The notes under the pieces are model-generated. The model saw only the letters and a list, made by a program, of their open reading frames with translations, did not search any database and was not told the DNA's origin. A stretch of 64,000 nucleotides of DNA from Sphagnum compactum (lineage: Eukaryota > Bryophyta > Sphagnopsida > Sphagnales). The DNA lies in contig OZ234494.1 in the NCBI GenBank assembly GCA_965153455.1, positions 27,333,354 to 27,397,353 on the forward strand. Reading direction: 5' to 3'. Shown one piece after another: positions 36,358 to 48,620 of the stretch (position 1 is its first letter; each line of letters opens with the position of its first letter). A program made the position numbers and the translations under genes.

Positions 36358-39300
36358 CATTTACTAATTAAGATGAGGAAGGAAATAGATTGAAGTACTA
36401 GCAGTATTGAAGGAAACATGGTTTTCCCAAGACTGTCGTCCGCCACTGGAAAACCATAAATTCAATCTGTGTTTTGCTCTCTCCTGAAAAACTAATGTGT
36501 CATACTATGGTAAGCATTGAGCAATCAAATTTGCTCTTGTACCCATCTCTTCAGCTAAGCACCCATCGAGGAAGTTTCTAAGATCCTCTATGCATTTGTC
36601 GGATTAACCATCTGGAAGTGCAAAGTGCAAGAGGTTTCAGAGCAATACGAAAGTTCAGTTCACAAATGGGCATCCTTCACTTCACCAGACCAGGCTTGAC
36701 ATGTGGAGAGAAAGGTGTCCTCTGTTGGTCCCCATCTTTTTGAAAATTCCACGGAAAATCTTCATCCAGAAAGTGCAAGATCTTTACAATACATCACAAG
36801 ACTTCAGCAGTTGTCCCTCTGGGATTCCATTCTGCTTTATGTACTTGTTCTCCTTCCGAGATCTATGGCAGAAAAACAGGGCTGTTGACGACAGTGATTA
36901 CTTGCAGAACGGATTGCAATCCTGGCTTTCTGACCCTTCCCCAATTTAGAACCAAGATCCCTATTCCTTACTATTCCTTACTGAAGAGAATACATACCCA
37001 TACAAGTATTGGTGGATAGGCAAGCTTTTGAGCTTAATATACCCACATGTATGTTCCAGGGTAAATAATGTTTGTTTTTTGGGTGCCCTTTTAATTATAT
37101 GTCACCTGGCTGGTAAATATTTTAGATTTAACCCTATCTTTAACCTACCCAGCTACTATATATTTGAGGTTTACCCTCACCAGAGGGGAGGTAATGGTTT
37201 TGAGGTGAGTAAATGGAGGGCAAATGCCAAAAATCCATGGCACGTGGTTATAATCGATTTGTTCACATTTCAGTGTATATATTTTGGGGGGCATTTTTTT
37301 AATGCTCATTTACAAATTACCTTGAACAAGATCCTTCCTGTAATATGCTCTTAGAATTTTTTTAGAATTCTAGTACCATTTGCCTCTATAAGACTCACTT
37401 GGATGCATTGTTGGAGGTGTTGATTAGTTTGGTCTTCTAGTATGTTCTAAAGTTCATATGTTGACATTTTCAATGCCAATTGTGTAACTAACTGACTTTA
37501 TCCACTTGCCAATGTGCCATACTTTTACACATATTATACATATAGGTCACATTTCTCCACTTACACACATAGGGTGAACAAAAGACACATGATAATATCC
37601 TTTGCACTTGTGTTGTGAATAGGGTAAATTTAATCATTGACTTTTACCTTAGCTAGATCGCTATTTTTAAAAAGTTTATATGCCTTTACCCTTATCTAGT
37701 TTGGAACATGTTTGAAACCCATATTCCTTTAAGTTGAAGTTTGCTTTGAAAATGCGAATTTACCTTTACATATACAAAATACGAAATTTGATTTTCCCCA
37801 AGCAACATCACTTGTACACATCCCAAACAATGAGAGATTGCAACATGACAATAGTGGGAATCAGAGGTGGGTTCAAAATCAAAAAAAGGTTTAGCAAAAG
37901 GTAAAACAAAAATGGAGACGAGTTTAGTGAATACCATACATCTCCTTTAGGAGCATGTTGAAGAGATTGTGATGATGTAAACATTTTGAGATGAAGTCTT
38001 GAAATCAAATTATTAAACTAATTGTTGAATTCTTTTGATATTGCATTCATCAATACTTCAATCTTGAACAACTTCATCAGTATTTCATTAAAAACAATAA
38101 ATTACAATTTTTATATTTGAAATTATCACAATTTTAAGCAATTTACTATAAGAAATCCATCAATTGCACACTTAATGCTCCCAAAGCTACAACAAATTTA
38201 CTTGTTGACCCCATGATATATGGGCTGAATATTATGGTTAGTTGTGACACAAAAGTCAATTCAACCCATAAGCACAAATGTCAGCAGACATAGAAAGTAA
38301 CATTTGTTTTTCAATTTTGCAACATACTTATGTTGGCTATAGTTAGCAATGCATATTGCATGATATGACTATTTGAGTCTTTTGGAGATGAAGATAGGCC
38401 ACAACCACATAATTCTTATTTTTTTCTAAATCACTAAATTGGCTATAGTTTTAATCAAGAAAAATTACAATGTTTACTTTAAATAGTAGTGAATAGTGGA
38501 GGACATGGAAAAATTTCACAAAAGATGCACAAAAATTAGCATGTGCAATGAAAGGTAGTTGTAAGATAAGGTTGATCAATTGCAATATGTAAATAGTCCA
38601 TTCAAAATCCATTTGGTAATGTTAAAATGACAATTTCTTGTGATATCATCATTTAAAAGGGGGATTACAAGGTGATTAATGAGGGTGAAAGCATGACTAG
38701 GTGGACCCACTAGGAAACACCTCAAGGAATGGTCAAGGAACAAAAATTGGTCAAATGATATTCCTAGGTCCTTTATTTAAATATTTTCATAATTACAAAT
38801 TATGTTTTTCTCATGTTTATTTATTGCATGCCAAAGTATATGCCTTGAAGTTTCCATTGCAATAAAAAAGGTGGAAATTTAATTACAAATTTGTATTCCA
38901 TATTGATGTGACCCCTTTAAGAATCAAGTTCCTAAACTTTGGAAATTCATAACTAACTTATATTTACTCAAATCATTACCCAATAAAAAGATAAACTAGA
39001 ATACCATCTAAAATACTTTAAAAAATTATATTCACAAAAGAATAACCCTAAACCTTGTTTGAACTATGTTCAAAACCAAAAAGTTCAAGGAAAATAACCA
39101 TTGTGACATTTTTGAAACTTTGTGTGAATGTAATGAATAGGAACATCAAATTTCAAAATATTTTTTACGTTGTTCAATATTCAAAATCTATATGACCTAG
39201 TTAATTTATTCAGCAAATTTTTTATTAAAAATCTTTCTTTATGTGTTTCCTACATTTTTCCAAAATTCGAGGGGTAAAAATGATGGTGTGATGTTCCTTG

Positions 39301-41240
39301 TGGTACCATGCAATCATATTTTCACCCATGAACTAGTAAAGTCCATTTGAATTCACCCAAACTATACACTTTCCTACCAAATATGATAGAAAAAACACTT
39401 GCAATGCAACAAAAAATGCCATATATTTTAGAGACTTTTGAAAATAAGGTCCAAGTTAAATCACTTAAAAGTCCATATCTATCATTTGGTTAACATTCCT
39501 TGAATAAAATTTTGATAGTTATGTTTATTAACTTTTAATGTATCATATATTAAGGCCATGTAAGATGTTCAAAAGAAAAAAGATATACAAAAATGCCTCT
39601 AAAAATACAGTATATATCTTTCAACTTCAAGTGTCCAATAATATATTTTTTAGAAATAATTTGTTGCATTAAATTATATGAATGTCTTCTTATTGAAGTT
39701 AAAATTTTTAATCCAATTTCAACTTTGACAAATTGATGATTTTATGGCATGTTAGTAACATGCTAATGCACAACATTTTGTAGTTTTCTACATTGTGATG
39801 CAAAAAAAGATCCAATGAACCTTGCATTAACCTTCAACATGCCAAAAATTAAACCTTTGAAACCTTTTGATTTCATTATAACTTTGAAGGTTGAAACATT
39901 GCTAGGGGAATTGAACCCAAGTTTCAAAAGAAACTTTGCCCATGTGCAATAGTAGTGTCAAATGCACTTGCAACCTTAAACCCAACCCCAAAGTTCCAAT
40001 TACAAGTACAAGATTAGAAAATTTGCATTTTATACAATATAAATAAAAATCTTGAAGCATGACCAAATTGCAATTTGAAAAACAAATATAGCAAACAAGT
40101 TATAGTTGCAACCCACTCTAGGCTCCAATATATATTATTCCATAATGGACCAATAAATCTACATGTCAAGGATGATGGAGCTCAAAAGTGACAAAACATA
40201 TTATAAAACAAAAGAAATGACCATTGACAAGCTTGTGTGAACATTGACAAAAGAAAATAAAGTAAGGACAAACATTGAAATTCCTCGCCTTAAGTTGAAA
40301 TTGGGAATACAAATAAAAATGCAACTCAATGCTTCCTTAGAAAGGGGATAAACCAAAAAGAAAACTAGTTGCCTCCAAATTAATTATAAATTCATTAACA
40401 TGTCATTTGCCTTTAACAATCCACAAAATGTTAATCCTTTGTGTTCTTTCACTAGGTGATTACCTTTTAAAATGGGAAGTTTTCAATGACATAGAATTGT
40501 TGCACATAAAATTAAATGCACAAATCCAAGTGGGTGGTTAGGTGGTTTTTCAATTTATTTTTCATGAATGCCATTATTGAAAAACATCATTCATCTTCCA
40601 TAGACTCAAAGAATTGAACAAATGTTATTTTGGCCAACTTTATGAATTTTAAGAGCTTGTGCTTGAAGATGGTAAAAGAGTTGATCTTCAACCATAATTT
40701 AGTGACAAGGTTTACATAAATACCTTCCCTTAAAATGGATTCATTGTTTATAACCATCATCATCTTTTTAAAAAAAATTGTAAATCCAAAGCATGACCAT
40801 CAAGGAGAGATTTCATTGAAATTCCATCCTTTCCCATGTTGTGAGAATCACAATAATATGGTACTTTAATGATATAATGAAATGATGGAGGAAAATATCA
40901 TCAACATAATTGGGGTGGTCAACCAAAGATTAAGGTAAATCACACCTAAAACCAACATCAACTCATAGTTTTAGAATTTGCCATGTAACTCTTGAATGAA
41001 AGGTTTGGAATAGTTTGAACAACTTCTTTTCACATGAACCAACACAACTAGGAAGTCTAACCTCAACATTAGCCTCATTTCATTTATTACAAGGTAACAT
41101 GGATTGAGACAATATTTAGAACTTGCAAATTCAATCATGAAACAATCAACTTCCTCACCATTTAGGTATGCACACCACTTGTGGGTAAATTTTTATCAAC
41201 AAGCATTTCAAAATGAGTTCATCAAAAGTTGAGTCATTAA
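36358..41240. other. Long AT-rich intergenic stretch
   Basis: No gene was recognised. A 10-bp tandem CTATTCCTTA occurs twice at 36,960-36,980. Segments of 37,028-37,354 have GAGCTTAATATA and TAATATGCTC near their two ends, possibly another eroded MITE. From about 37,700 on the sequence is AT-rich with no frame over 82 codons. Decayed repeats are likely but could not be delimited by eye. Confidence 0.35.
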
Positions 41241-41249
41241 ATTTTTGTG

Positions 41250-42610
41250 TAAGGATTAGTGTAGAAATGATAGAGCTTAGCTTGGTAAACCTTTATTATG
41301 TCAATAAAATCACACATGAAAAAATAAAATTGATCAATGTGTGCACATAGTCCAAAAATGGCAAGATGGCCCATGCAACCCCATAATCAACTCCAAATCA
41401 CAAAGGAGGTTCAAATTTCCCCTAGTAATGTTTTTTTTATAAAATCAATATTGTGCATCTTTGTAATTAGAAACTAATATTCAAGCAAAAGAGGTGATAC
41501 ACAATTTTGAAATTGTAAGCTCCCAAACAATGGGAGGAGAATTAGATCTTTGACATCGTGCGTGTTGAAGAATGAGCCAATGACTTACAAATAGTGGCTT
41601 GGCCTAGTTAAAGGGACCCACTGTTGTTTGGTAGGAAACAACATGTTGATCCACCTTGTTTTCACATTTCACAATAATTTGTTTCCTTTTTTCATGAACA
41701 CAAAGTCACACAACTTTTAAAATTCAAGAATTTTTTTGAGTGAATGAGATGAAAACGCATAGAAAGCTTGAAGCAAAGCTTCCAAATGAGCCACCAAACC
41801 ATGCCAACACCACCAAGTTTGTTATGTGCACAAAGCAATGTGCTCTAATTATGAATGTCTAGTCACTATTTCCTTCATTTGAATGGTCAAACACTAGCCC
41901 AAGAACCTTGAAATACACTATTGCCATCATAGCCCAAAGTGATGAGCTTCCTTCCCAAATTAATAGTAGACACATCTATGGTCCCACATGAGTGGCCATA
42001 ACATTGTGCATCAATTGAAACATATGATCAACTTGCACACCCACTTTTTTCACACAAACAAAAAGAGGGATCCTTTTCCAACTTTGAACAACATACAAAT
42101 GTAAAGAGAGCCAAGAGGTGTTGTCAATTGCAATGACATCATCTACACTATCATTTGGAAAATTTGTTACATTAACAACATTTAAGTGGATTCCAACAAC
42201 AATTTGTTCATGCATTCAACAATTTCCCAACTTGCAAAATCATTCCAATGTTTTTAAGGTGCTTGCTTGACTTTAAAGACCATGAACAAATCTTTTGAAC
42301 CTTCAAAATTTTCTATCATTGGTCAACCCTTGGATAGAAGATGGTAAATCATAGCAAATTAGACAAACTTCTGCATGTTTTCATATAGAAGCTCTTAGAC
42401 AACCAAATCCAAAATGGAAGGATACTTAGGCTTGTTGTAAAATTCTTTCATTACATGCATGCTTTCATTAAGATTGAAAAAAAAAGGTTCAACTTTGACC
42501 TTTCGACTAACGACCTTGGCTTTGTGCCTACCTACTTGCTTTAACAAGTTATTAGGCTTAATAATTAGGAGGTTTTCCTCGCCTTCAACCTTTGAGCAAA
42601 TCAAACATCA
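41250..42610 (-). pseudogene. hAT-like transposase-derived pseudogene
   Basis: On the minus strand, from high to low coordinates: LLKQVGRHKAKV (about 42,545), which resembles the N-terminal KHAGRRKA region of a plant hAT-like family. Next is YNKPKYPSILDL, then DSVDDVIAIDNTSWLSLHLY followed by VVQSWKRIP (42,150-42,080), equivalent to the DE-T-TIDN-SW region. After a frame change come KLITLGYDGNSVFQGSWA (about 41,930) and HCFVHITNLVVLAWFGGSF (about 41,820). The remainder includes ENKVDQHVVSYQTTV (about 41,655) and LPFLDYVHTLINF. The order matches the family, which carries a hAT-type RNase H-like catalytic core. Multiple frame changes and stops show that it is inactive. No terminal inverted repeats were found. 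Confidence 0.65.
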
Positions 42611-45610
42611 TGTCTAGTGCACATTACCTTTCGCATCTACTACTAATTCAGCTCAAGGAATATGTGTGACCAAGTTGTCTTTGAAATGACTCAAGCCTTT
42701 GTGCTCATGTTTCTTTTCCTTCATTACAAGTTCTTTTGGAGGTGTAATGATAGGTTGTGAGCTTAAAGCACTTAAGCAAAGGATCAACTCAGTTCGAATT
42801 TCAACAAATTTAGCAACATTAGCAATGCATTTAGCAATAGGGAAAATAGGCTTGAATTTGAAATTGTTAGAAGCATATCTAACAAAAATGTATTCTACAC
42901 ATGTTGGTGGTCACACAATGCACACTATGAAGTTCAAATCAAATTCAAAATCACACACACCCAATGGGTATTCATCAATCATAACAAACAAATTGATGGT
43001 AAATTACTGCAGGATTCTTCTTTTTGCAAGAATTGGACCCAGAACTGGATTCTTAACAAAATAGCGACTGGAGCTGGTGATTATCTGGCAGTTAAACCGG
43101 CAATTCCAGTCTCAATTAAGAAGGTCTGGATCCCCAGTTCTAATTATGTGTGGAACCGGAACCAAAACCATTTCAATTTATTTTTCAGAATTGAATCTGG
43201 AAGTTCTTATAAAGATTCACCTAACATCAAAAAGTACTCATATAATTAGTTTTGCCATATTAATTATGAGAGAATTGAACAATTAACCTGCAGACCTGGG
43301 TATGAAGATTTGGGGAGGGAGTCACTCTTTGTGTCGATTGGATACCCCTATGTTCACGTCTCAAGAAGGATATTATTTTGCTACTTATTTATAAATGGGA
43401 TGAATGGCCAATGTATAACCCATATTTATTAGTAAGTATTATGAAATTTGGCAACTAATAATCATATATGCTTACTTACATAAACACTCTTTGTATTTTT
43501 AAGGTACCCCTTGGGTTCAAATGGTATTATTTTGCTACACAAAAATTGTAAATGGGATAAATGCTATTATCTACCCTTTTTCATATATATATATATAATA
43601 TATATATTGTAGTTTTGGCAATTGATAAATATCTAGACTTATGTATTAATGAATAAAAATCAATAACTATATTTTCAAAATGGCTCATTTATTCATTATT
43701 TATAATATTAAAATTTGTAAGATTATTTTTTGGCTAATTTATTTTATAAATTTCTATAGAATTTTCTTCCAAAGGAAAAAAAAAACAAAATACCAAGTTT
43801 TGAACTGAATTTGTTTGGTAAAAATTCTAAGTGACTCCCCCTGGGTTATATTATTACATACATACAGATCAAGATCCCAACAAAATACAAACAATATGTT
43901 ACCAATTAATTATCTCATAGATGCTCAATTAGTTTAAATGCCTTCTTGGACTTTCCAATGCGTGGTGAGAGCAGAAAGGTTTGATGTACACTATGGAATG
44001 GTCAAGCCCCTGGCCATTTATATGTTCGGAAAGTGGCGACCAAGCCCACTAGGACCAGTTACGCGACACACCCAACATAAAGGGTGGCAAGGATCAAGAC
44101 CATTCCATGACATTAATGTCTGGAGTGGCAGATTCCTCGATTAACAAAAATTCATGTTCAACAGGCACATTTTGGTCATCATTATTATGTGATCACTATT
44201 AAGAGTGTGTGATCATCTCATAGGTTCAGATTCTGTCATATAATACTCGGTAAAGAAAATCACATAATCTGCAGGAGCCACCCCAAAACTTAATGTTGTC
44301 TACAAGGTTTGGCTATGGGGCCTAGACTTCCCTGGGAAGCAAAGACCAATGCAGCTGCTCACACTAATAAGAGAAACCGGTTCCTAGTAATTATATGCAG
44401 CTGTACAAAGTATAGATTCCTTGAACCCCATTTTTTGGAGATATCTTCAAATTTGGTAGAATACCTAAACTCGGGTACCACCAGTACACTGCAAATTGCA
44501 CAAGGTGAAGCGGGAAATGCTTTGAGTTTCTTGGTAGTTTTGAAATCTTGAGCAAAAGACTTGTTTAAACCTTTGCAGCCTGAATTCTTCAACAAAGCTC
44601 CTGGCCACACCATTTGTGCGAATGTTCTTGGAATAAGATTTGCGGTTCAAATGTGCCAAACAGAAGTGTTGTTAAGCTAAATTTATAAGAGTTCTTTAAC
44701 ACAAAAATCATGGCTGTCAGAGGTTCTTCAAGGCAAAAATGGCTGCTCAAGAGTTCTTGATTCAACAAACAAAAGATGGGCGTTAAAACACACAGACAGA
44801 GGTGACCTAAACTTTTGAACACGTGCTAACACCAAGTGTTGAAGCTCTAAGATATATAGCTCTGTGATAATTGCTCAACCCTCTTGTTTCAGTGAAGAAA
44901 CTAAACTAGAACTCAGCTTGATTTAAGTCTAGAGCGTTGACCAGCAGCAATAACAATTGTTGGGTACCTTCAAACAAAAGTCATTCGTGGAAAACACATC
45001 TGATCATGCAACAATAATAGAGAGCAGCATGCATGCAATAAAATTCAGGATTCAAAAAACTGCAGTCTGGACATTTGGGTGAGTGGGTCCTAGGTAAAAT
45101 GCAGCAAAATCCTCAAGGATCATTGTCTGGACCCAAAGATTGTGAAAGAGCTTGCCGTGTCCTTTGTGATGGGAAAGTTTCCTACCAGCTGTGAGAGTTC
45201 AAGCATCTCCAAGACCCTGACGTACAATGTTCAACTTCTCTGCATGCTCGCACTACAACCTGACAAGGTCCTGAACAAGTGCTATGTGCCAGGAGCCTTA
45301 AAACACCATGACCAGCTACTAAGGAAAGGCCTGATCATGTTCTAAACTTGACAAGAACTGGTTCCGGGTGAAGATTGTTACTAATCTCATTTGTGTTGAG
45401 CTTACATTACAAAGCCAGCAACCCAAAGAAACTGTTGCACCAGAGCTCAAGATACTTGCCAATCGGAGGACTGAGGTCAGACTTCCTCAATGTTCTAGAC
45501 ATCAGATCATAGAAGTCGCGGCAACGGAAGCTCAGTACTACCGGAGGAGTAGCTCTGCACTTCTGGTAGATCCTGCACAGCGGAGGAGGGAGGAGAACAG
45601 ATCGGAGCTT
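42611..45610. other. Intergenic sequence between hAT relic and second glutaredoxin
   Basis: AT-rich to about 43,900, with an (AT)n run near 43,587-43,610, then more balanced composition. ATGGAATGGTC near 43,995 and its inverted form GACCATTCCAT near 44,099 form a hairpin-sized pair. Open frames of 60-120 codons on both strands lack motifs. Confidence 0.35.
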
Positions 45611-45616
45611 AAGAGA

Positions 45617-45639
45617 GACGGACGGACGGACGGACGGAC
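45617..45639 (-). repeat. (GGAC)n microsatellite in the 3' UTR
   Basis: Nearly six GACG units end 6 bp from the stop codon of the second glutaredoxin. They would therefore be transcribed (as GUCC repeats) at the very start of its 3' untranslated region. Confidence 0.85.
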
Positions 45640-45645
45640 AGGTCT

Positions 45646-46056
45646 CTACAACCACAATGCTCCCGCTTCCTTCAGTTGTGGAACAAGACTTCCATTGATG
45701 TGGGCGGCCATGACGCGGTCAAGACCTCCCAACAGCTTTCCTCCAACAAACACCGCTGGTACCGCCTGCGGCTCTCCCACTAGACGCACAAGTGCCTTCT
45801 CCAGATCGCCTCCCCCGCTTTGTTCGTCGAGCTCGTACACGGTCGGCCCGACGCCCAGGCTGCAGAAGAGACGTTTCACCACGTGACACATGCAGCACCC
45901 GCTCTGACTGAACACCACCACGGCGTTCTCCGCCGCCAGTTTTTCTACTTTCTCCATTGCCATCGCCGTTCGATCTCCTCCGCCGCCGCCCTTCCCGCGA
46001 CTGTCAAAATCTTTCTTGCCTCCCAACTTGTGATACGAATGCGTCTGAGTCTGCAT
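45646..46056 (-). CDS. CC-type glutaredoxin (ROXY class), with possible N-terminal extension
   Basis: An intronless 136-residue frame. The glutaredoxin domain starts near residue 35: strand AVVVFSQ, active site GCCMCH (CCMC at 54-57), cis-proline segment AVPAVFVGG (Pro100), GGLD at 110-113, and C-terminal ALWL (133-136). The core is by eye about four-fifths identical to the other glutaredoxin of this window and lies in the same orientation. The longest start (Met1) adds 31 residues with a Lys-rich part and a five-Gly run; Met32 and Met34 sit in strong contexts (G at -3, G at +4) and give a more typical length of 103-105. Met1 also has G at -3, so the start is unsettled. In place of LxxLL it has LVPQL: codon 127 is CAA where the paralogue has CTA. 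TGA-factor binding may therefore be altered while TOPLESS recruitment by ALWL is kept. Confidence 0.94.
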   Translation of the reverse strand: MQTQTHSYHKLGGKKDFDSRGKGGGGGDRTAMAMEKVEKLAAENAVVVFSQSGCCMCHVVKRLFCSLGVGPTVYELDEQSGGGDLEKALVRLVGEPQAVPAVFVGGKLLGGLDRVMAAHINGSLVPQLKEAGALWL

Positions 46057-46250
46057 GCCGGCGGCCCCTTTGATCCACGGAAACTCTCTGCTGGATTTCC
46101 GACAACAAACAAGTCTCTTTTAATCTGATTTATAGTTTCTTGAACAAACAACAGCAGCTGCTGCACAAGCGGCCTCGACTTCAGGAACTTCCGTTGTCGT
46201 TAATCAAGAGGTCCTCAAGAGCTCCTGCAATGAAGAAGACAATCAATCAT
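46057..46250 (-). promoter_or_regulatory. Leader and core promoter candidate of the second glutaredoxin
   Basis: The first roughly 190 bases upstream of the ATG contain no other ATG on the coding strand, as expected for a leader. A good TATA box, CTATAAAT (plus coordinates 46,128-46,135), lies 72-79 bp before Met1 and would place transcription start near 46,100. Alternatively, an acceptor-like CTTCTTCATTGCAG on the minus strand near 46,230 could end a 5' UTR intron, in which case the TATA sequence would be within the leader. The two readings exclude each other, and sequence alone does not decide. Confidence 0.45.
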
Positions 46251-48620
46251 GCACAGGTCAACATTGACATCTTCTGGGGGATGGGTGGGTGGGTGGGTTT
46301 CTTTCAATGAAAGAGTTGCAGTATCCAGGAGTTCACAACCCTGAGTACAAGACTTGAGAATCTATGAAGTTAGGACTGTCATCTTGAAACCAAGAGTTCA
46401 CCGACATTCAAGAAATGTCATTGTGCTCTCCACGGGCTGATGATCCTCACGTGGATCTGCTTTCAAGAACCGTTCTTCGAAATCTCAACTGGTAATAAAT
46501 CTCGAGCGATGCACTTATATCGGCTGTAAGCAGCTCAAGCAACAATGTGAACATTGACTGCTTGCATGAGAGTAGTGGCTACAGTTTGGAAGAAGATGCA
46601 TGAGATCTACACTGCAAGTTATATATATGCACACCTTTTAAGAAGTTACGATCTGCAGCAGCAGAAACAGCAGTTACTCGATCATTGACATGTATGGCAG
46701 GAATGGGGGGAAGCACCCGTTAACAGCAGAGTGATCATGCAGTACTGATGCGGCCGACTTCAGAATTCTTGCGAATTCGCTTCTCAAGGCGCAATGATAT
46801 ACCAGCTATTGCATTCATCAATGGACTGTAATCCATGCACTGGTGCACTCCCTACTCAGCTTTCTCTTGCTCTCTGTCTGTCTGTCTGTGTTCTTCCTTC
46901 TACCTTCAAATTGGAGCCTCGAGATTAGTACCCAAAATGCTAAATATCACCTTGAATTACAATCTCCTGCTGTCTCTCTCAGACTTTCTCATGGGCCACC
47001 AAAACTGGCTAATGGGTGTGCGCTGATTCTGTCTCTCACCCTCTCTTTCCCCTAACAACAAAGAAACTCCCAAAGATTTCCTGACTTGCTGAGAGTGAAC
47101 AACCTATGTCGAGACCTCTTTTGCCGAGTGGACTGATTGTGAGAAAAAGCCAGAAGAAGAAACAGAATATATAAGGACTCAGGACTTGGAGGACTCGAAG
47201 GAGGATCTGGCACACGTGACAGGGCCTCCAACTCTGCACAGCAACAGCAGCAGCTAGCCGGGCTTCTCCTGCTAAGTTTTACTTACTTAGTCTATACCGG
47301 GCCACGACTTCTTTCTTTCTTCCTCCCTCCCTGTTGCCGGGCGTGTGTCGGTCCCGTGCTTCTTCCACCCCGTACTTTCTCCCCCCCTCCCACCCCGTCC
47401 CCCCAACTCCCCCCCTCATCAATGATCAGACCATCCTTTCACCACCCGCTGCACGTCCTCCACTACCTGCACCACCACCACCACCACCACCACCACCACC
47501 ACTACCATCACCACACCACCGTCCTCTCCGCTTTACCCCCGACCCCGACCGGCCGGCCACCTGCAGTACAATATCTCAAGAGTCAAGTCCTCTTACAAGT
47601 GCCCTTCCACCTTCTCCAAGGTACCACTACTTGTTTACTACTACTACTACTACTACTCTTTTCTTTGGCGCTGTCAAGTTTCTTCTACCAGGTGATGTAA
47701 GTACTAAGTACTAGTCTATCACGTCCTTCTTCTTCACATACATACAAAGTAATGACGCTTCTGCCGCACACCTACCGCAGCTCCCTCCCTCCCTTTGCTT
47801 ATTTCTCCTCCAATCTTTCTTCTTTCTTTCTTTCTTTCTTTCTCTTAGATAGTAGTCTTTGCAGCAAGCACGCACCTCCCTGCATCATCATCATCCCTAG
47901 CTATGGGTACTCTTTGTCCTTACCCTCATACCGAGTAATGATACGAATGCGGCGCTGACGTCAATATGGCGCAACCAATTAGGCTGTGGCGCTCATCTTC
48001 TCGTCCCCAGTCAAAGCCTGACAAAAGCCTCGTCTGATCCTTCTTTTCTAAGCTTCCCTCCCAGACTCTCTCTCCCTCTTGCCCCGCCACAACCCCACCT
48101 GCCGATGCACCCCCTTCCTCCCTCCCTCCACCGAACACCAAAAACAAACGTCAAGAGGCAGGACGAAGCTCAAGCGTCAGGATTCTCATCACGGTCAGGA
48201 AGGACGGACGGACGGGCTCTCCGCGCGGCCGCCCGCCCGCCCGCACACACCGCACCCCCGAAACCGGTCCCGCCAGCCCTGGCCCCGCACACCTACCTAG
48301 TAACCTACCTACCTACCTGCCTCTCGCTCTCTACAGCACAACAACCACCTATTTCTGGTGGCGCATTCATTACCGCCTGTGTAGCATCTTTTTCCTTTTC
48401 AATTTTTATTTTTTATTTTTCAGATTTTGCATGGCTTTAGGATCCACCCGGTCATCACGCTCACGAGAAAGGAGATTCCATCTTGCCCCCAAAATAGATA
48501 AATGAGTAAGTGAGTGAATGAATGAATGAATGGCTTAATGAACGAATGAAGGAATGAAATAGCCGTCCCACTCATTTCAATCACACTCCCTTCAGCTTGT
48601 GGGCACTGGGGATTGGTGGA
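46251..48620. promoter_or_regulatory. GC-rich, microsatellite-rich upstream island
   Basis: This stretch stands out from the AT-rich surroundings by C/T-rich and CpG-containing sequence. Simple repeats include (GGTG)n at 46,276-46,299, (CTGT)n near 46,877, (ACC)n at 47,470-47,502, (TAC)n at 47,636-47,657, (TTTC)n at 47,817-47,843, GGAC repeats near 48,203, CCCGC repeats near 48,228-48,243, ACCT repeats near 48,294-48,319 and GAAT repeats at 48,512-48,560. A plus-strand TATATAAGG lies at 47,168-47,176. Proline- and histidine-rich frames here derive from the repeats. It is probably the distal promoter of the glutaredoxin and perhaps of an unseen divergent transcript. Confidence 0.5.
47956..47963. 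promoter_or_regulatory. Perfect TGACGTCA palindrome (TGA/bZIP site)
   Basis: TGACGTCA is the high-affinity site for TGA-class bZIP factors, the known partners of CC-type glutaredoxins. It lies about 1.9 kb upstream of the glutaredoxin start within the GC-rich island. A single 8-bp match is weak evidence by itself; the match to the gene's own pathway makes it noteworthy. Confidence 0.4.

Noticed and set aside
42699-43064. 121-codon plus-strand frame next to the hAT relic
   Set aside because: Shadow frame opposite the decayed element; the minus strand here also gives no recognisable continuation.
45945-46166. Possible upstream open frame overlapping the second glutaredoxin start
   Set aside because: It begins with GTG; there is no ATG on the coding strand between 46,057 and about 46,250.
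47334-47714. Proline- and histidine-rich frames in the GC-rich island
   Set aside because: They are translations of (ACC)n, (TAC)n and C-rich simple sequence in several frames at once.
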